A DNA stretch of 64,000 bases, from assembly GCF_000953135.1 (NCBI RefSeq), contig NZ_LN614827.1, positions 525,001 to 589,000 on the forward strand, read 5' to 3'. The notes under the pieces were generated by a model that saw only the letters and a list, made by a program, of their open reading frames with translations, was not told where the DNA came from and searched no databases. The stretch comes from Legionella fallonii LLAP-10 (GTDB lineage Bacteria > Pseudomonadota > Gammaproteobacteria > Legionellales > Legionellaceae). Made by a program: the position numbers and the translations under genes. Every line of letters begins with the position of its first letter. Position 1 is the first letter of the stretch. This document shows positions 55,546-64,000 of this stretch, piece by piece.

Positions 55546-58011
55546 TTACATTAGGTATCCAGAAATATTTGAGGTCAGCGTGGTCATTTCCATCCCCTCA
55601 TAGTGCTCATCGTCTCTAGGTGCCAAGGATGTTTTCGTCATGAAGCTGATTCGTTTTGCTAAAGAACCAATGTCATTGCTTTTATCAATGAGATTGAGTT
55701 CACTGAGTACATCGCTGATGTTAGTGATTAAGCCTTCATCAATACGGGTTACTATTTGAGCCACTTCCTCGGTATGGTGACGATTCCAATGAAAAAATAT
55801 TGCTCGCCAGAACGCAGAATCGCCTTTGGTGTAATCATCCAAAATAGCGCGAACCTGTTGCATGATATCGGTACAATTAGTCATTAACGCGTCATAAGAC
55901 TCCGGATATTGCCTTAAGGCGATATGATCCGCTGGACTTAAAGGCTTTTCCGGGCCTAAAGAAACCCATTTCACTGTAGGCGGTAGGCGTGAAAATAAAT
56001 CACTTAATTGCTCGGCATTATAATATTCAAAGCCATTATCGCTTAAATCAAGGTAGGTTATTTTCCTAGGAATTAGCCCTAGCACTTGAATAATAAACGC
56101 ACGAGTCTCTACCGTTTGTCCAAAACCATTGGCTCTTAAACTCAGTTCTGTGTTTTTATCGGAAATTTTCAAAAAAAGAGTCTCAATACTCTTTAAATTA
56201 TCAAGTCGATTTAATCCACAGCGGCTTAAATCCGTTTTAGATGCTTGGGTCATTGATGCTAAATGAATGCGGGCAAGGGCTGTATTAATGGATTCTTGCT
56301 TCATTAACTGGGTAACACGTGCAGGTCGCTTTTCCGAAACCAGTCCAAGCGCCAATTGCTGCTCCATCTGGTTATTTTCTTGTTCCGTGGAGGCCAGCGC
56401 ATAAGAAAAAATAAGAGCTACCGTTTTAAAAGACAAATGAGACGATTTTAAAAACTGCATCATCACCAGCTTAAAATCAGCTACTTGTTTGTGATGGAGA
56501 ATAACCCCTTGCGGTTTAAACAGACCTTGATGATGTCTTGTTGCGGGATAGGCAACTAACGCTCCATTATTTTGTAAAGCAAATTGATTTTTATCCAGAA
56601 TAATACGAAGTATACGACCGGGGATGCCGGTTGAAAAACGGTTAAATTGGGAGGGCAGCAACCGGTCAAAACCATTACCGGAAAAATCAACTTCCCTAAT
56701 CTGAGGGGCAAAAGCATGAAGCCATTTTTTAAACGCCTCTGGATTGGTACTTAGCAACCTGTTGCCACATAATTTGATAGCAAAAATCTCGGGAGGAACG
56801 TTTGAAAAAATGCACGATAAATCCTCGAAGGGTCTGGAGTTCCAGGTTAACTCGCTAAAATCCAAGGTATGTACGGTGGGTGGTAGTCCTTTTAATCCTA
56901 TTGAAAATTCACTCGCGGATAAATCAAAGAAATTCATTCGACTAAAAATAACCGTATCAATATGGGGAGGGATTTTACTCAATTGAATTGCCATCTGCCT
57001 GCCATCCATGGGCGAGGCTCCTTGCACCGGAGGAGTGGCACTTTGGCTTAATCGCAGCCTTTTCACTGTTTTTTGGAAACCATTAAGAATAATCCCTAAA
57101 GGATTACTCTTAATGGACAAGAAATAATTCTCGCCTAAATCCACCTCCACAACAGAAGGGGTGATGGCGCGCAAAGAATTTGCGAATTTCTTTGGAGTAA
57201 TTTTCATTGCAAATAAATTATTGTTACTTAAACCGAGTTGAATCAATTTTGGCGGTAAATTGGAAGTTAGCGTATGAAATACCTCGGGACTTAGTTTATT
57301 TAAGTTACAGTTCCCTAAATCTAAAGCCTCTAAATCGGGAGAGAGCACGCTTAAAAAATTAATAAAGTAGGTTTCATTTTGACCGCCTAAATCAATACCT
57401 CTTAAGCCAAGACGAATAATCGTACTAGGCAACACCTGGAGTATGTCTATCAAAAGGGTCGTTGAACAATTAAGGTTAAGGGCTTCTATCGTTTGAGTTA
57501 TGTTACTAAATAATCTGATTATCTTATCTTTAGTAACACCATCGAAACTCATACCGGATAAGTCCAAAGAGGTGATATTGCTTTGTACGGAACTAACTGT
57601 ATTGATGAGTTCGTCAATGGAATAAACAATCAATCCTTTGGGAATGTTAGTGCATTTAAAGGCGAAGGAGGCCTTGGATACCGTGTCAGGAAGGCCTGCT
57701 ATGAATAGGGGTAACGCATTTCCAATATGAATATTTTTGTAATGGGTTTTGGTATAAACGTCATGCCCCGAATATTCCTCAAATGTGGCATCGTGCATGG
57801 CATATTCGCCACTGAACTTTACGGTTGTAATATGTTTAGGGAGGTAGGAAAGGGCATTCGCAACATCCGAATAAAGTGTGTAAAATAGACTCACACCACC
57901 ATCAAAATCACCACTTATTTCCAGCTCAGTTTCTGTATTAGGGATGTTGGCAAAAAAACTTTTTATTTGCTGAAGACTTTGATTCGTTAAATCAATTAGT
58001 TGGACTTTCAT
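55546..58011 (-). CDS. Large leucine-rich repeat protein (candidate effector)
   Basis: 821 residues. RNase-inhibitor-type LRRs of about 27-30 residues fill residues 30-500 (VQSNITSLDLSGMSFDG, SPDLEALDLGNCNLNKLSPEVFHTLTSNLPPKLIQLGLSNNNL, PQIREVDFSGNGFDRL), with a second group near 620-700 (RKITYLDLSDNGFEYYNAEQLSDLFSRLPPTVKWVSLG). No signal peptide. First gene of the LRR-J-domain operon. LRR proteins with 'LPxxLxxLxLSxN' are common among Legionella effectors; the role is inferred. Confidence 0.85.
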   Translation of the reverse strand: MKVQLIDLTNQSLQQIKSFFANIPNTETELEISGDFDGGVSLFYTLYSDVANALSYLPKHITTVKFSGEYAMHDATFEEYSGHDVYTKTHYKNIHIGNALPLFIAGLPDTVSKASFAFKCTNIPKGLIVYSIDELINTVSSVQSNITSLDLSGMSFDGVTKDKIIRLFSNITQTIEALNLNCSTTLLIDILQVLPSTIIRLGLRGIDLGGQNETYFINFLSVLSPDLEALDLGNCNLNKLSPEVFHTLTSNLPPKLIQLGLSNNNLFAMKITPKKFANSLRAITPSVVEVDLGENYFLSIKSNPLGIILNGFQKTVKRLRLSQSATPPVQGASPMDGRQMAIQLSKIPPHIDTVIFSRMNFFDLSASEFSIGLKGLPPTVHTLDFSELTWNSRPFEDLSCIFSNVPPEIFAIKLCGNRLLSTNPEAFKKWLHAFAPQIREVDFSGNGFDRLLPSQFNRFSTGIPGRILRIILDKNQFALQNNGALVAYPATRHHQGLFKPQGVILHHKQVADFKLVMMQFLKSSHLSFKTVALIFSYALASTEQENNQMEQQLALGLVSEKRPARVTQLMKQESINTALARIHLASMTQASKTDLSRCGLNRLDNLKSIETLFLKISDKNTELSLRANGFGQTVETRAFIIQVLGLIPRKITYLDLSDNGFEYYNAEQLSDLFSRLPPTVKWVSLGPEKPLSPADHIALRQYPESYDALMTNCTDIMQQVRAILDDYTKGDSAFWRAIFFHWNRHHTEEVAQIVTRIDEGLITNISDVLSELNLIDKSNDIGSLAKRISFMTKTSLAPRDDEHYEGMEMTTLTSNISGYLM

Positions 58012-58164
58012 CGCAATGATTCCTTATAAAAGCAATAACTAAAACATACATCACTAATTTTTCCATAAGTGATGGCATTAAGAGGGGGATATTTTTAAAG
58101 CGCAGAGTATAAATAAAAATTTAATGAAAATCGATGCATTTTAAGAGCGGCCTGCCTCTTATTT

Positions 58165-58980
58165 GGGCTTTGTCGCAAAAAGTTGTCTACTGAGATAGCA
58201 TCCTCCTTTTTTCTTGTGGACAATCAACGATGCTCAGTTTCAAGTGGCGGCATTTTAAACGTGACATCATCTTAATGCTGGTCAGATGGTACTTGGCCTA
58301 CTCATTGAGTTATCGTGACGTTGAGGAACTGGCACTGGAGCGGAGCCTGAAAGTAGATCATTGACGACAGGTGGGTTCTCCGCTATGCAGCGCAGTTGGA
58401 AGAGGTTTTTCGCAAGCGTCACAAACGCTCTGTAGGGATTTATTGGAGGATGAATAAGACCTATATCAAGGTAAAAGGCCAATGGGTTTATCTGTACCGG
58501 GCCGTTGATAAAGAAGGTCAAACCGTTGATTTCATGTTGTCAGAAAAACGGGATGAGCCTGCTGCGCAAGCACTTTTTGAGAAAGCTATTGGGTCAAGCG
58601 GTATTCCAGATAAAGTAACTATGGATAAAAGTGGAGCCAATAAAGCCGGTATCGATACCATCAATCTCCATCTGACGCTGTTGATTATGTGGGGCGGTAT
58701 GTTTACACAAATCACCGTTCGCCAAATCAAATACCTGAATAATATCGTGGAGCAAGACCATCGATTTGTTAAAAAACTCACCAAGCCTATGAAAGGACTT
58801 AAAGCGCTTCATTCTGCAGAGGCGACATTGGCAGGGATTGAACTCCACCATATGCTCCGGAAATGGCAACACAAAGAATCCGCTAATCAAACTATTTTTG
58901 AACAGTTCTATGGACTCGCTGCATAAGTGCGTCCCAAATAAGTTTGGCTTACGCCTGTTGTGATTTTTGCGACAAAGTCC
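58165..58980. mobile_element. Second IS6-like element, degenerate
   Basis: The ends GGGCTTTGTCGCAAAAA (58165) and its inverted copy (58964-58980) match at 16 of 17. The length of 816 bp fits IS6. The sequence is clearly different from the element at 39209. Confidence 0.88.
58230..58926 (+). pseudogene. IS6-family transposase, frameshifted
   Basis: The N-terminal piece (LSFKWRHFKRDIILMLVRWYLAYSLSYRDVEELALERSLKVDH) hits TGA near 58363. A small deletion there separates it from RWVLRYAAQLEEVFRKRH. The remainder is open to 58926 (KVKGQWVYLYRAVDKEGQTVDFMLSEKRD ... NNIVEQDHRFVKK). The first catalytic Asp of the usual DETYIKVKG is changed (RMNKTYIKVKG), so the enzyme is dead twice over. Confidence 0.85.
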
Positions 58981-58987
58981 AATTTTC

Positions 58988-59931
58988 CTAGCCAAACGGT
59001 TTACCTTCTATATGTTCAATAAAATCTTTTTGAGAAAAATCCTCTTCACTAACGCTGTCATCTTTCTCATTTAAAAGATTAAGATTTTTCTGTGATGCTA
59101 ATTTGTCATAGAGTTTGACTAGTTTACCTATTAATTTAGGAAAATTATCCTCGAGGCTCTCCTTCTTTTTCACATTTTTATCATGCTGCCATCGTCTGAT
59201 TACACCGGGTTCATCAAGTGTTTTATATGCTTTTTTATTAGTCTTTTCGAAATCAATTCCCGCCTTTTCCAAGTCGATTATATTTTTATTGAAATCCTTA
59301 ATTAACTTGCTTAACTGAGGCAAAAACTCATCCTTGTTTCCCTCATGCAATTTTATTTTAAGGTTGATTAATTCAACAAAAATATTAAATAGCCATTGAT
59401 AATGTAACACATCAAAATTAGCCATTTTATAACAAAGACAGGGGTTTAAATCGTGTTGCAAGAGCTTAACTGCTTGATCTGAGGAGCAAGGGCTTTGGAA
59501 TAGAGGCAGTTTTTTTCGTTCCGTGCTTTTAAAAAAAGGAATAAGTGAGTATTTAGTAGTTTCTGTTACCGGTGGCTTAGCACTTAACTCTTCACTTACA
59601 CCAGGTATGGATTCTTTGCAAATAAAGAGATTAAGTTTATATTGACCTTCTGCATGACTCACATAAAAATCTAATTTTTCTTGCTCTGTAGTAGCGTTCC
59701 CACTATTTATAACCTCGATTTTTAGTCGGTCACTTTGAGACTGATAATGCTCTATAATCGTTTGGGGCTCCGTATGATCAAATACTGCAAACTTGGTTGT
59801 ATGTGCTTTTTGGAACTCACCTTCATTAAGCAAAATAATGATATTTGAAATGCCAACTTTATCAAGTTGATATAAGTGTCCAAAGGAATGTTAGTATATT
59901 CCACATTAGGCAAAATTATTGCAATTTTCAT
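58988..59931 (-). pseudogene. Hypothetical protein, one-base frameshift near its start
   Basis: The longest single frame gives 281 residues from a TTG. The natural start is probably ATG 59931: MKIAIILPNVEYTNIP, which with one extra T near 59884 would read on as FGHLYQLDKVGISNIIILLNEGEFQK and join the long frame. The C-terminal half is Lys/Glu-rich and helical. Not recognised. It borders the IS6 relic. Confidence 0.5.
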
Positions 59932-60001
59932 TTCGTAGTCTCGAAAAAGCTATAGTGGATTTATTTAAGTATAGTCTAGGTACTCAGGAACCATAACATG
60001 C

Positions 60002-60345
60002 TTATGGTTTATGAATAACCTTATCCTTTGGGATATATGGAATAATACCTTGGTAGTAAGCTTGCTCTTGTATTTCATAAGAAGCCTCTTGCACATCAAC
60101 GATGAATCCATTAACACTAATCATCCAAACAAAAGGGTAATCTTCTATTTTGCTAGGTAATGTCCACTTGGGATCCGTTTGTCTTATTTTAAACAAATCA
60201 CGTATAGATTTACTTTTTGCACTGATGGTGTTTTGAGACAGACCAAACCAAGAAGATAAATCTTGTGATGAAAGGTGAGGGTTTTGGGATTTATCAAATA
60301 AAAAGTTAACCATGCCAAGAGCATGAATAATTTCTGCGGCTCATG
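60002..60345 (-). pseudogene. DUF6398-like protein, C-terminal part
   Basis: The ATG-started frame is 103 residues, but it is open further upstream (AAEIIHALGMVNFLFDKSQNP) to the group II intron remnant at about 60345. LSSQDLSSWFGLSQNTISAKSKSIRDLFKI is a helix-turn-helix. FVWMISVNGFIVDVQEASYEIQEQAYYQGIIPYIP is the typical DUF6398 end. The N-terminal part was lost at the junction. Confidence 0.6.
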
Positions 60346-60349
60346 TGTT

Positions 60350-60424
60350 GCTTCGACCGTATGCGACATCGCACGTACGGTGGTGTGAGAGGACGGAGCA
60401 GCTGTGAGGCTCCTCCTACTCGAT
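60350..60424 (+). ncRNA. Group II intron 3' end (domains V and VI), remnant
   Basis: 60356-60381 folds as a hairpin with ACCGTA/TACGGT and TGCG/CGCA and the usual 2-base bulge: the catalytic domain V shape. It is followed by a GGACGGAGC...GCTCCTCC helix (domain VI) and the 3' end CTACTCGAT. The reverse transcriptase ORF and the 5' domains are absent, so it cannot splice. Its presence marks an old intron-mediated junction. Confidence 0.65.
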
Positions 60425-61069
60425 CTACCTATGAGGCTCTATGGTGCTCAATATCACAAAGAAAGGGTTATTTAAAGGGGATATACCTGGAGTTTTCATT
60501 GGAAATCCAAGGCCTAGCAAAGCAACCTCCGTTTGAGGCAGCATTTTCTGGGTTTGATAAGCGTACTGAGATAGATCACGAAATGTGGCTTTAGAGTTGG
60601 TAATAATGCCATACCTAAGTGATAAAATATGGTTTATCTTTTTCTTGTGTCGATGCTCTCCTCCGAAACTACAATATCCAGGATACATTATTGGAATCAA
60701 ATCATGTACAAAAAAACAGGTTTAACTCTTTTCTTACGCATCAAACGTTGGTAATCAGATTGATCCAAACCCACATGGCCGGTGTTCAATAGAAATGTAG
60801 TCCCCTCGCTTTTAATTATTGTTTTTTCTACAATTCCTCTGAGGAGATGGTATATTAATTTTAATACAGATCCAGGGGCGTCCAACTAGTTGAATAATTT
60901 TTTTTGATTGATCAGGGGATAAAACCCAACTGTGACCACCCCGACGTATAAAAGCACAGGCATCCGCATAATGCTACATATCGGCCATGGTTACTCGATT
61001 AATCCCTGTGAGTACCTCGTCTTTGTATCTGCGTCGTACTACTCTGGTAACGTCAAGAATAATCTTCAT
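60425..61069 (-). pseudogene. Glycosyltransferase family 1, multiply broken N-terminal part
   Basis: ATG 61069 starts KIILDVTRVVRRRYKDEVLTGINRVTMADM, then a stop, then CAFIRRGGHSWVLSPDQSKK. In a second frame come PGSVLKLIYHLLRGIVEKT ... FLLNTGHVGLDQSDYQ ... VFLYMI, and in a third PIMYPGYCSFGGEHRHKKKINHILSLRYGIITNSKATFRDLSQYA. Joined, these follow GT1 proteins of the NTGH / YMIHDLIPI type. The loss of YMI(HD)LIP spacing fits a 7-base deletion between two ATGAT repeats near 60697. The gene is cut off by the intron remnant. Confidence 0.7.
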
Positions 61070-61157
61070 CTCCCATTATAATATTTGTTCTAACCTACTC
61101 ATCAGGCGCATTAGATTTCTATTTGCAAGCCTTTCGCTGTTCTATAATAGGAGTATT

Positions 61158-62048
61158 TTAGAGTATTGAGCAACATTGACTCGAGAGTTCTTCATTTAAA
61201 TTGAATGTTATTATCAAAGTATCACGCTCTTGATAGGCCTCGTGTATCTTTATTTGTACCGCAGTATCGTTAGAGGATTTGTTATCTAATCCTTCTATTA
61301 GATCATTAAGGGTGGAAATTCTATTAAGGACCATATCTTTTACTGAAGCTATTTTTTTTTGCTCTGGAAAAAATGTCATTTCATTTACATTGGCTCCTTT
61401 GTTCAATAGAAGCTTCATCATGATAAAATCATTTAAAGTGAATGCCTTAGCTAAAGGTGAAAGACGCATGGCTCCACTGTAAGCATAACTATAATTAATT
61501 TTATCATTAGCCAACAAGCATAAGTAATTGATCATAATTATTTTTTTATCAAAATAGAGACTATTTTGCACTACTTCATATATTAGTCCACTAGAAATGA
61601 TATCCATGCGGGGTAAGGATTTATTTGTCTCACAGCATAAAAAAAGTAATCGGTAAAGACCATGAGAGACCAAAAAATTCAAAAAAATCATATAATTCTT
61701 ATCTATTTTACCAGAGGTGATTTTGAATAAATTAATATAATTATACTCATTGTGCTCACTTCTTAAGGATGGGAGAAGAGAACGTATCTCTGCTGATAAA
61801 TTATAAAAAAAAGTCTCAAAATTTTCATTGCAAGTAGTGGCAATAAATTGTTTCAGGTCATGAGTGTTCCACTGCAAATTAAAAGATGTTGCAAGATTTT
61901 TTAGGATATATTCATTTAAATTTGCATTATGGACATAAGATTTACAGGTCCATTTAAGCATAGTTAGGTCATGAAAATTACCAAATTTACCAATTACTTC
62001 CAATACATCATTACATAAGTTCATTACTGATAATTTCCTCTTAATCAT
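61158..62048 (-). CDS. F-box-like / ankyrin / CaaX protein (candidate effector)
   Basis: 296 residues. Residues about 9-45 (MNLCNDVLEVIGKFGNFHDLTMLKWTCKSYVHNANL) look like an F-box. The middle is helical with ankyrin-like units, clearest at 205-235 (SPLAKAFTLNDFIMMKLLLNKGANVNE). The last residues are QCCSIL; CSIL is a textbook CaaX box for geranylgeranylation, with a second Cys beside it. The order F-box, ankyrin, CaaX is that of the Legionella effector AnkB, which is lipidated by the host and recruits a Skp1-Cul1 ligase. Sequence identity to AnkB is not claimed. Confidence 0.75.
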   Translation of the reverse strand: MIKRKLSVMNLCNDVLEVIGKFGNFHDLTMLKWTCKSYVHNANLNEYILKNLATSFNLQWNTHDLKQFIATTCNENFETFFYNLSAEIRSLLPSLRSEHNEYNYINLFKITSGKIDKNYMIFLNFLVSHGLYRLLFLCCETNKSLPRMDIISSGLIYEVVQNSLYFDKKIIMINYLCLLANDKINYSYAYSGAMRLSPLAKAFTLNDFIMMKLLLNKGANVNEMTFFPEQKKIASVKDMVLNRISTLNDLIEGLDNKSSNDTAVQIKIHEAYQERDTLIITFNLNEELSSQCCSIL

Positions 62049-62238
62049 TTCATTTATAAATTTACTAACAGGCCTGGAAGCTTATCCTAAATTACCGCTA
62101 TATTGACTTGGCTATTCAGGTGCCTATTCCTACGAAGTGGATCAGTAATTCCTAAGGAAGTGGATCACTAATTCCGAACGATGTGAATCACTCGGAGCGA
62201 AGCGACGTATAAATTTATTATATTATAAAACATCCTTT
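62049..62238. repeat. 23-bp tandem repeats, probable IS end remnant
   Basis: GAAGTGGATCACTAATTCC (62157) and a one-mismatch copy (62134) are 23 bases apart, and a third weaker copy follows at 62180. Such short repeats occur at IS21-type ends. No transposase is near. Confidence 0.45.
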
Positions 62239-62505
62239 TTGTTTGTTTTTTTTAGCTATTATTTCTCTCGTGATTTGCACTGTTTTGTTCGTTCCCCAGG
62301 ACACTATCCCATTACTCAGTTAACCCTTGATTTAGGATTTCGGACAACGAAAAATAATGGTTTTATTGAGCGCAGCATGCCCGCCTTCTTTAATTTCTCT
62401 CAATTAACATTATTTGATGATAATTTGGAGTCAGAAACAGAGGACCATTATGGAGAGCGACCCTCTAACAAAGAACAAAATAAATGTGAAACCACAATGC
62501 ATTGA
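62239..62505 (+). CDS. Doubtful ORF beside IS-end repeats
   Basis: 88 residues starting MFVFFSYYFSRDLHCF and ending in a hydrophilic tail (EDHYGERPSNKEQNKCETTMH). No ribosome binding site, no family. Possibly the end of an IS accessory frame. Confidence 0.25.
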   Translation: MFVFFSYYFSRDLHCFVRSPGHYPITQLTLDLGFRTTKNNGFIERSMPAFFNFSQLTLFDDNLESETEDHYGERPSNKEQNKCETTMH

Positions 62506-62638
62506 GGAACTTAACCTTGAGCCTTTGTAGCTTTTGCATCAGGGCGCAGTTGGGTTGAATTACAGAAACGGGACAAATGCGAACCAGGACAAAATCACAT
62601 ACAAATTTTAGTATATTATAAAACACAAAGTGTGTATA

Positions 62639-62666
62639 ATTTACCCAAATTTAAATTTGGGTAAAT
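62639..62666. promoter_or_regulatory. 28-bp perfect palindrome at a start codon
   Basis: Arms ATTTACCCAAATTT and AAATTTGGGTAAAT meet without a gap and end 2 bases before the ATG at 62669. It could be an operator. In RNA it could be a hairpin covering the translation start, where no separate Shine-Dalgarno sequence is seen. Confidence 0.6.
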
Positions 62667-62668
62667 CA

Positions 62669-63346
62669 ATGCCAATACTTCACGAATTACAGTCTGGAAT
62701 TAACCATGGTCTATTTGAAATGATTCGCCATGAACACATTTGGAATTATGATTTGAATCTACAGATAGATAAATACAACAGTTTGAGTCAATCGCCTTTA
62801 GACAAACTGCAAGCCCAAATTAACCGAGGTTTATTCGAAATGATTCGCCATGAACACATTTGGAATTATGATTTGAATCTACAGATAGATAAATACAACA
62901 GTTTGAGCCAATCGCCTTTAGACAAACTGCAAGCCCAAATTAACCGAGGCTTATTCGAAATGATTCGCCATGAGCATATTTGGAATTATGATCTCAATCG
63001 GCAAATCGAAAAATTCAGCAGCTTGAGTAAACAGCCAATAGAGAATAAAAATATAACTAGAGCGGAAGCTCTCAACTCTAATTCTGTATCATCATTTCTT
63101 ATAGAAGAAAATGCATCCATAGATAATAGTTTTTATATCAATTGCATTATAGGGATAACAGCGGTCACAGGCGGAGCGATGCTTATTGCGGGCATACTTT
63201 TATTGAACCCTATTTTCCTTGGCCTTGGGGCTGGTTTTTTAGTTGGAAGCGCAGGTCTTTCGCTTTATGGTTTTTATTCAAATTCTAATGCTACGAATCA
63301 CAATGTTGTCAATGCAGAATTATTGTTCAATAAACAACCGAATTAA
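62669..63346 (+). CDS. Triple 40-residue-repeat protein with C-terminal membrane hairpin
   Basis: 225 residues from ATG 62669 (the frame is open from GTG 62630, which would run through the palindrome). Three near-identical copies of a 40-residue unit (INRGLFEMIRHEHIWNYDLN, LQIDKYNSLSQSPLDKLQAQ) occupy residues 9-125, a 120-bp DNA period. Two hydrophobic segments (about 165-187 and 190-210) form a Gly/Ala-rich hairpin ending SLYGFYSN. Unknown family; candidate membrane-docked effector. Confidence 0.7.
   Translation: MPILHELQSGINHGLFEMIRHEHIWNYDLNLQIDKYNSLSQSPLDKLQAQINRGLFEMIRHEHIWNYDLNLQIDKYNSLSQSPLDKLQAQINRGLFEMIRHEHIWNYDLNRQIEKFSSLSKQPIENKNITRAEALNSNSVSSFLIEENASIDNSFYINCIIGITAVTGGAMLIAGILLLNPIFLGLGAGFLVGSAGLSLYGFYSNSNATNHNVVNAELLFNKQPN
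62698..63050 (+). repeat. Three tandem 120-bp coding repeats
   Basis: ATTAACC...TTTGAAATGATTCGCCATGA recurs at 120-base spacing (62698, 62818, 62938). Copies 1 and 2 differ at only a few bases. Confidence 0.92.
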
Positions 63347-63461
63347 TTATTTTTTTGTTACACACAACTCTCTAAATAATGCTAGAAAAGTAATAAAAAT
63401 ATATGGGCTAAACTAATATTCAAAGCGGCAGCGCTCGGTCAATTTATTTATTGCCAGTTTA

Positions 63462-63722
63462 GAGCCTATCCGAAAAATCGGTGGCATAGCCCGATCCGGG
63501 TCGGGAATGGATTTTATTTGAACAGCAACATCATCTGCACAAGATTTAAAATTACCCGATTCAGAATAGTTCATGAAAAAATGAAGATAAATTTCGTAGC
63601 GAGACATACCTATCCATTGGAAGCTGAATGTTCTCCAGTAATCTCTTTCTGCTATGATTATTGAGAGTCCATTTTCTCAGTATAGGGCTCATGAGGGAGA
63701 ATGATATTTTTCGGATAGGCTC
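63462..63722. mobile_element. 261-bp MITE-like element with 17-bp inverted repeats
   Basis: The ends GAGCCTATCCGAAAAAT (63462-63478) and the exact reverse complement at 63706-63722 match at 17 of 17. No transposase frame inside. A 64-residue minus-strand ORF (63413-63607) begins inside it and reads out; it is not credited as a gene. Confidence 0.75.
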
Positions 63723-63800
63723 TGGCAAATCTACCAGAGCATGAAATTTTTTGCGACAAACCCCCCTGCTCTTTATTTTTATTCTGGTTGTTTTGCTTTA

Positions 63801-64000
63801 TCAACAATTTGAGAATCCGTTAACTGATGAAACAAACATCGGATCTTGCTCTTGACTCTGCCTTTGGTTATAAAAACCATAGGGATTTGTTGCCCTCAGA
63901 GAGGGTTCTACCTCGATATCCATGATCAAGTGTTCAAGATGCTCTTGCCTTTCTCGCTGTTGTGGCTCTTCAACTGCGTAATTTTGTACCAACTGTATGT
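63801..64000 (-). CDS. C-terminal end of a gene running off the window
   Basis: The minus-strand frame is open to the window edge (IQLVQNYAVEEPQQRERQEHLEHLIMDIEVEPSL ... VSSVNGFSNC) and stops at 63801. Acidic, Gln/Glu-rich tail. The gene cannot be named from this part. Confidence 0.45.
   Translation of the reverse strand, partial: IQLVQNYAVEEPQQRERQEHLEHLIMDIEVEPSLRATNPYGFYNQRQSQEQDPMFVSSVNGFSNC

Noticed and set aside
63749..63766. TTTTTTGCGACAAACC, similar to the right end of the 58165 IS6-like element
   Set aside because: An isolated 13-15 base match with no transposase beside it; could be an end scrap but is not supportable.

Overview
The window is AT-rich gamma-proteobacterial DNA that most resembles Legionella or a close relative. 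It opens with the 3' half of a 23S rRNA gene, a 5S rRNA gene and a terminator. The rest is a gene-sparse accessory region. It is rich in large proteins built from eukaryotic-type modules (leucine-rich repeats, ankyrin-like repeats, F-box, U-box-like, J-domain, pentapeptide repeats, C-terminal CaaX-like boxes). These are the hallmarks of Dot/Icm effector repertoires. No effector call can be proven from sequence alone.

Layout. 1-1870: end of an rRNA operon. 2092-8607: a 2171-residue protein combining LRRs, a transglutaminase-like segment and two AAA+ ATPase modules. 8.8-15.6 kb: IS relic, secreted FAD oxidase, a small membrane protein plus DsbB, an ankyrin protein, a membrane-anchored uridine-kinase-like protein, a double-glycine-leader-like peptide, and a U-box-like ORF interrupted by a 232-bp inverted-repeat element. 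15.7-19.2 kb: a 116-bp direct repeat pair enclosing an IS3 relic and a PPP-type phosphatase. 19.3-22.7 kb: a decayed RelE/HigB-HTH pair, an intact ParE/ParD-like pair and phage-like small proteins. 23.4-28.3 kb: 27-residue-repeat ankyrin-like protein, membrane protein, serine recombinase and an intact HigBA-type toxin-antitoxin (TA) pair. 28.6-39.2 kb: secreted propeller-like protein, Tn3 miniature remnant, F-box/pentapeptide protein, a perfect-35-bp inverted-repeat miniature inverted-repeat transposable element (MITE), a HigB(stop)-HigA-Abi cluster and a BspA-like LRR protein ending in CSMI. 39.2-42.3 kb: IS6-like element, a 457-bp duplication of the 28-kb TA locus, VF530 and S4 proteins, Tn3 relic and MITE. 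42.5-46.6 kb: a 1385-residue protein with 22 copies of a 45-residue repeat. 46.7-53.7 kb: IS3 and Tn3 relics, truncated DUF1016 nuclease, TumE/TumA-like pair, broken methyltransferase, nitrilase-like protein, broken asparaginase, UPF0270 protein. 53.9-58.0 kb: LRR gene followed by a J-domain gene in one operon. 58.1-64.0 kb: decayed IS6-like element, frameshifted genes, group II intron 3' remnant, F-box/ankyrin/CaaX protein, a triplicated 40-residue-repeat membrane protein, a MITE and a partial gene.

Two themes recur. Mobile-element traffic is intense: IS3, IS6, IS1182-like, Tn3, a group II intron, and five MITE-like inverted-repeat elements (14.9, 32.2, 35.7, 41.9 and 63.5 kb) plus an orphan MITE end at 28.4 kb. 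Many accessory genes are decaying: toxins in particular carry frameshifts, stops or lost starts, while partner antitoxins are sometimes kept. The large effector-like genes have stayed open.
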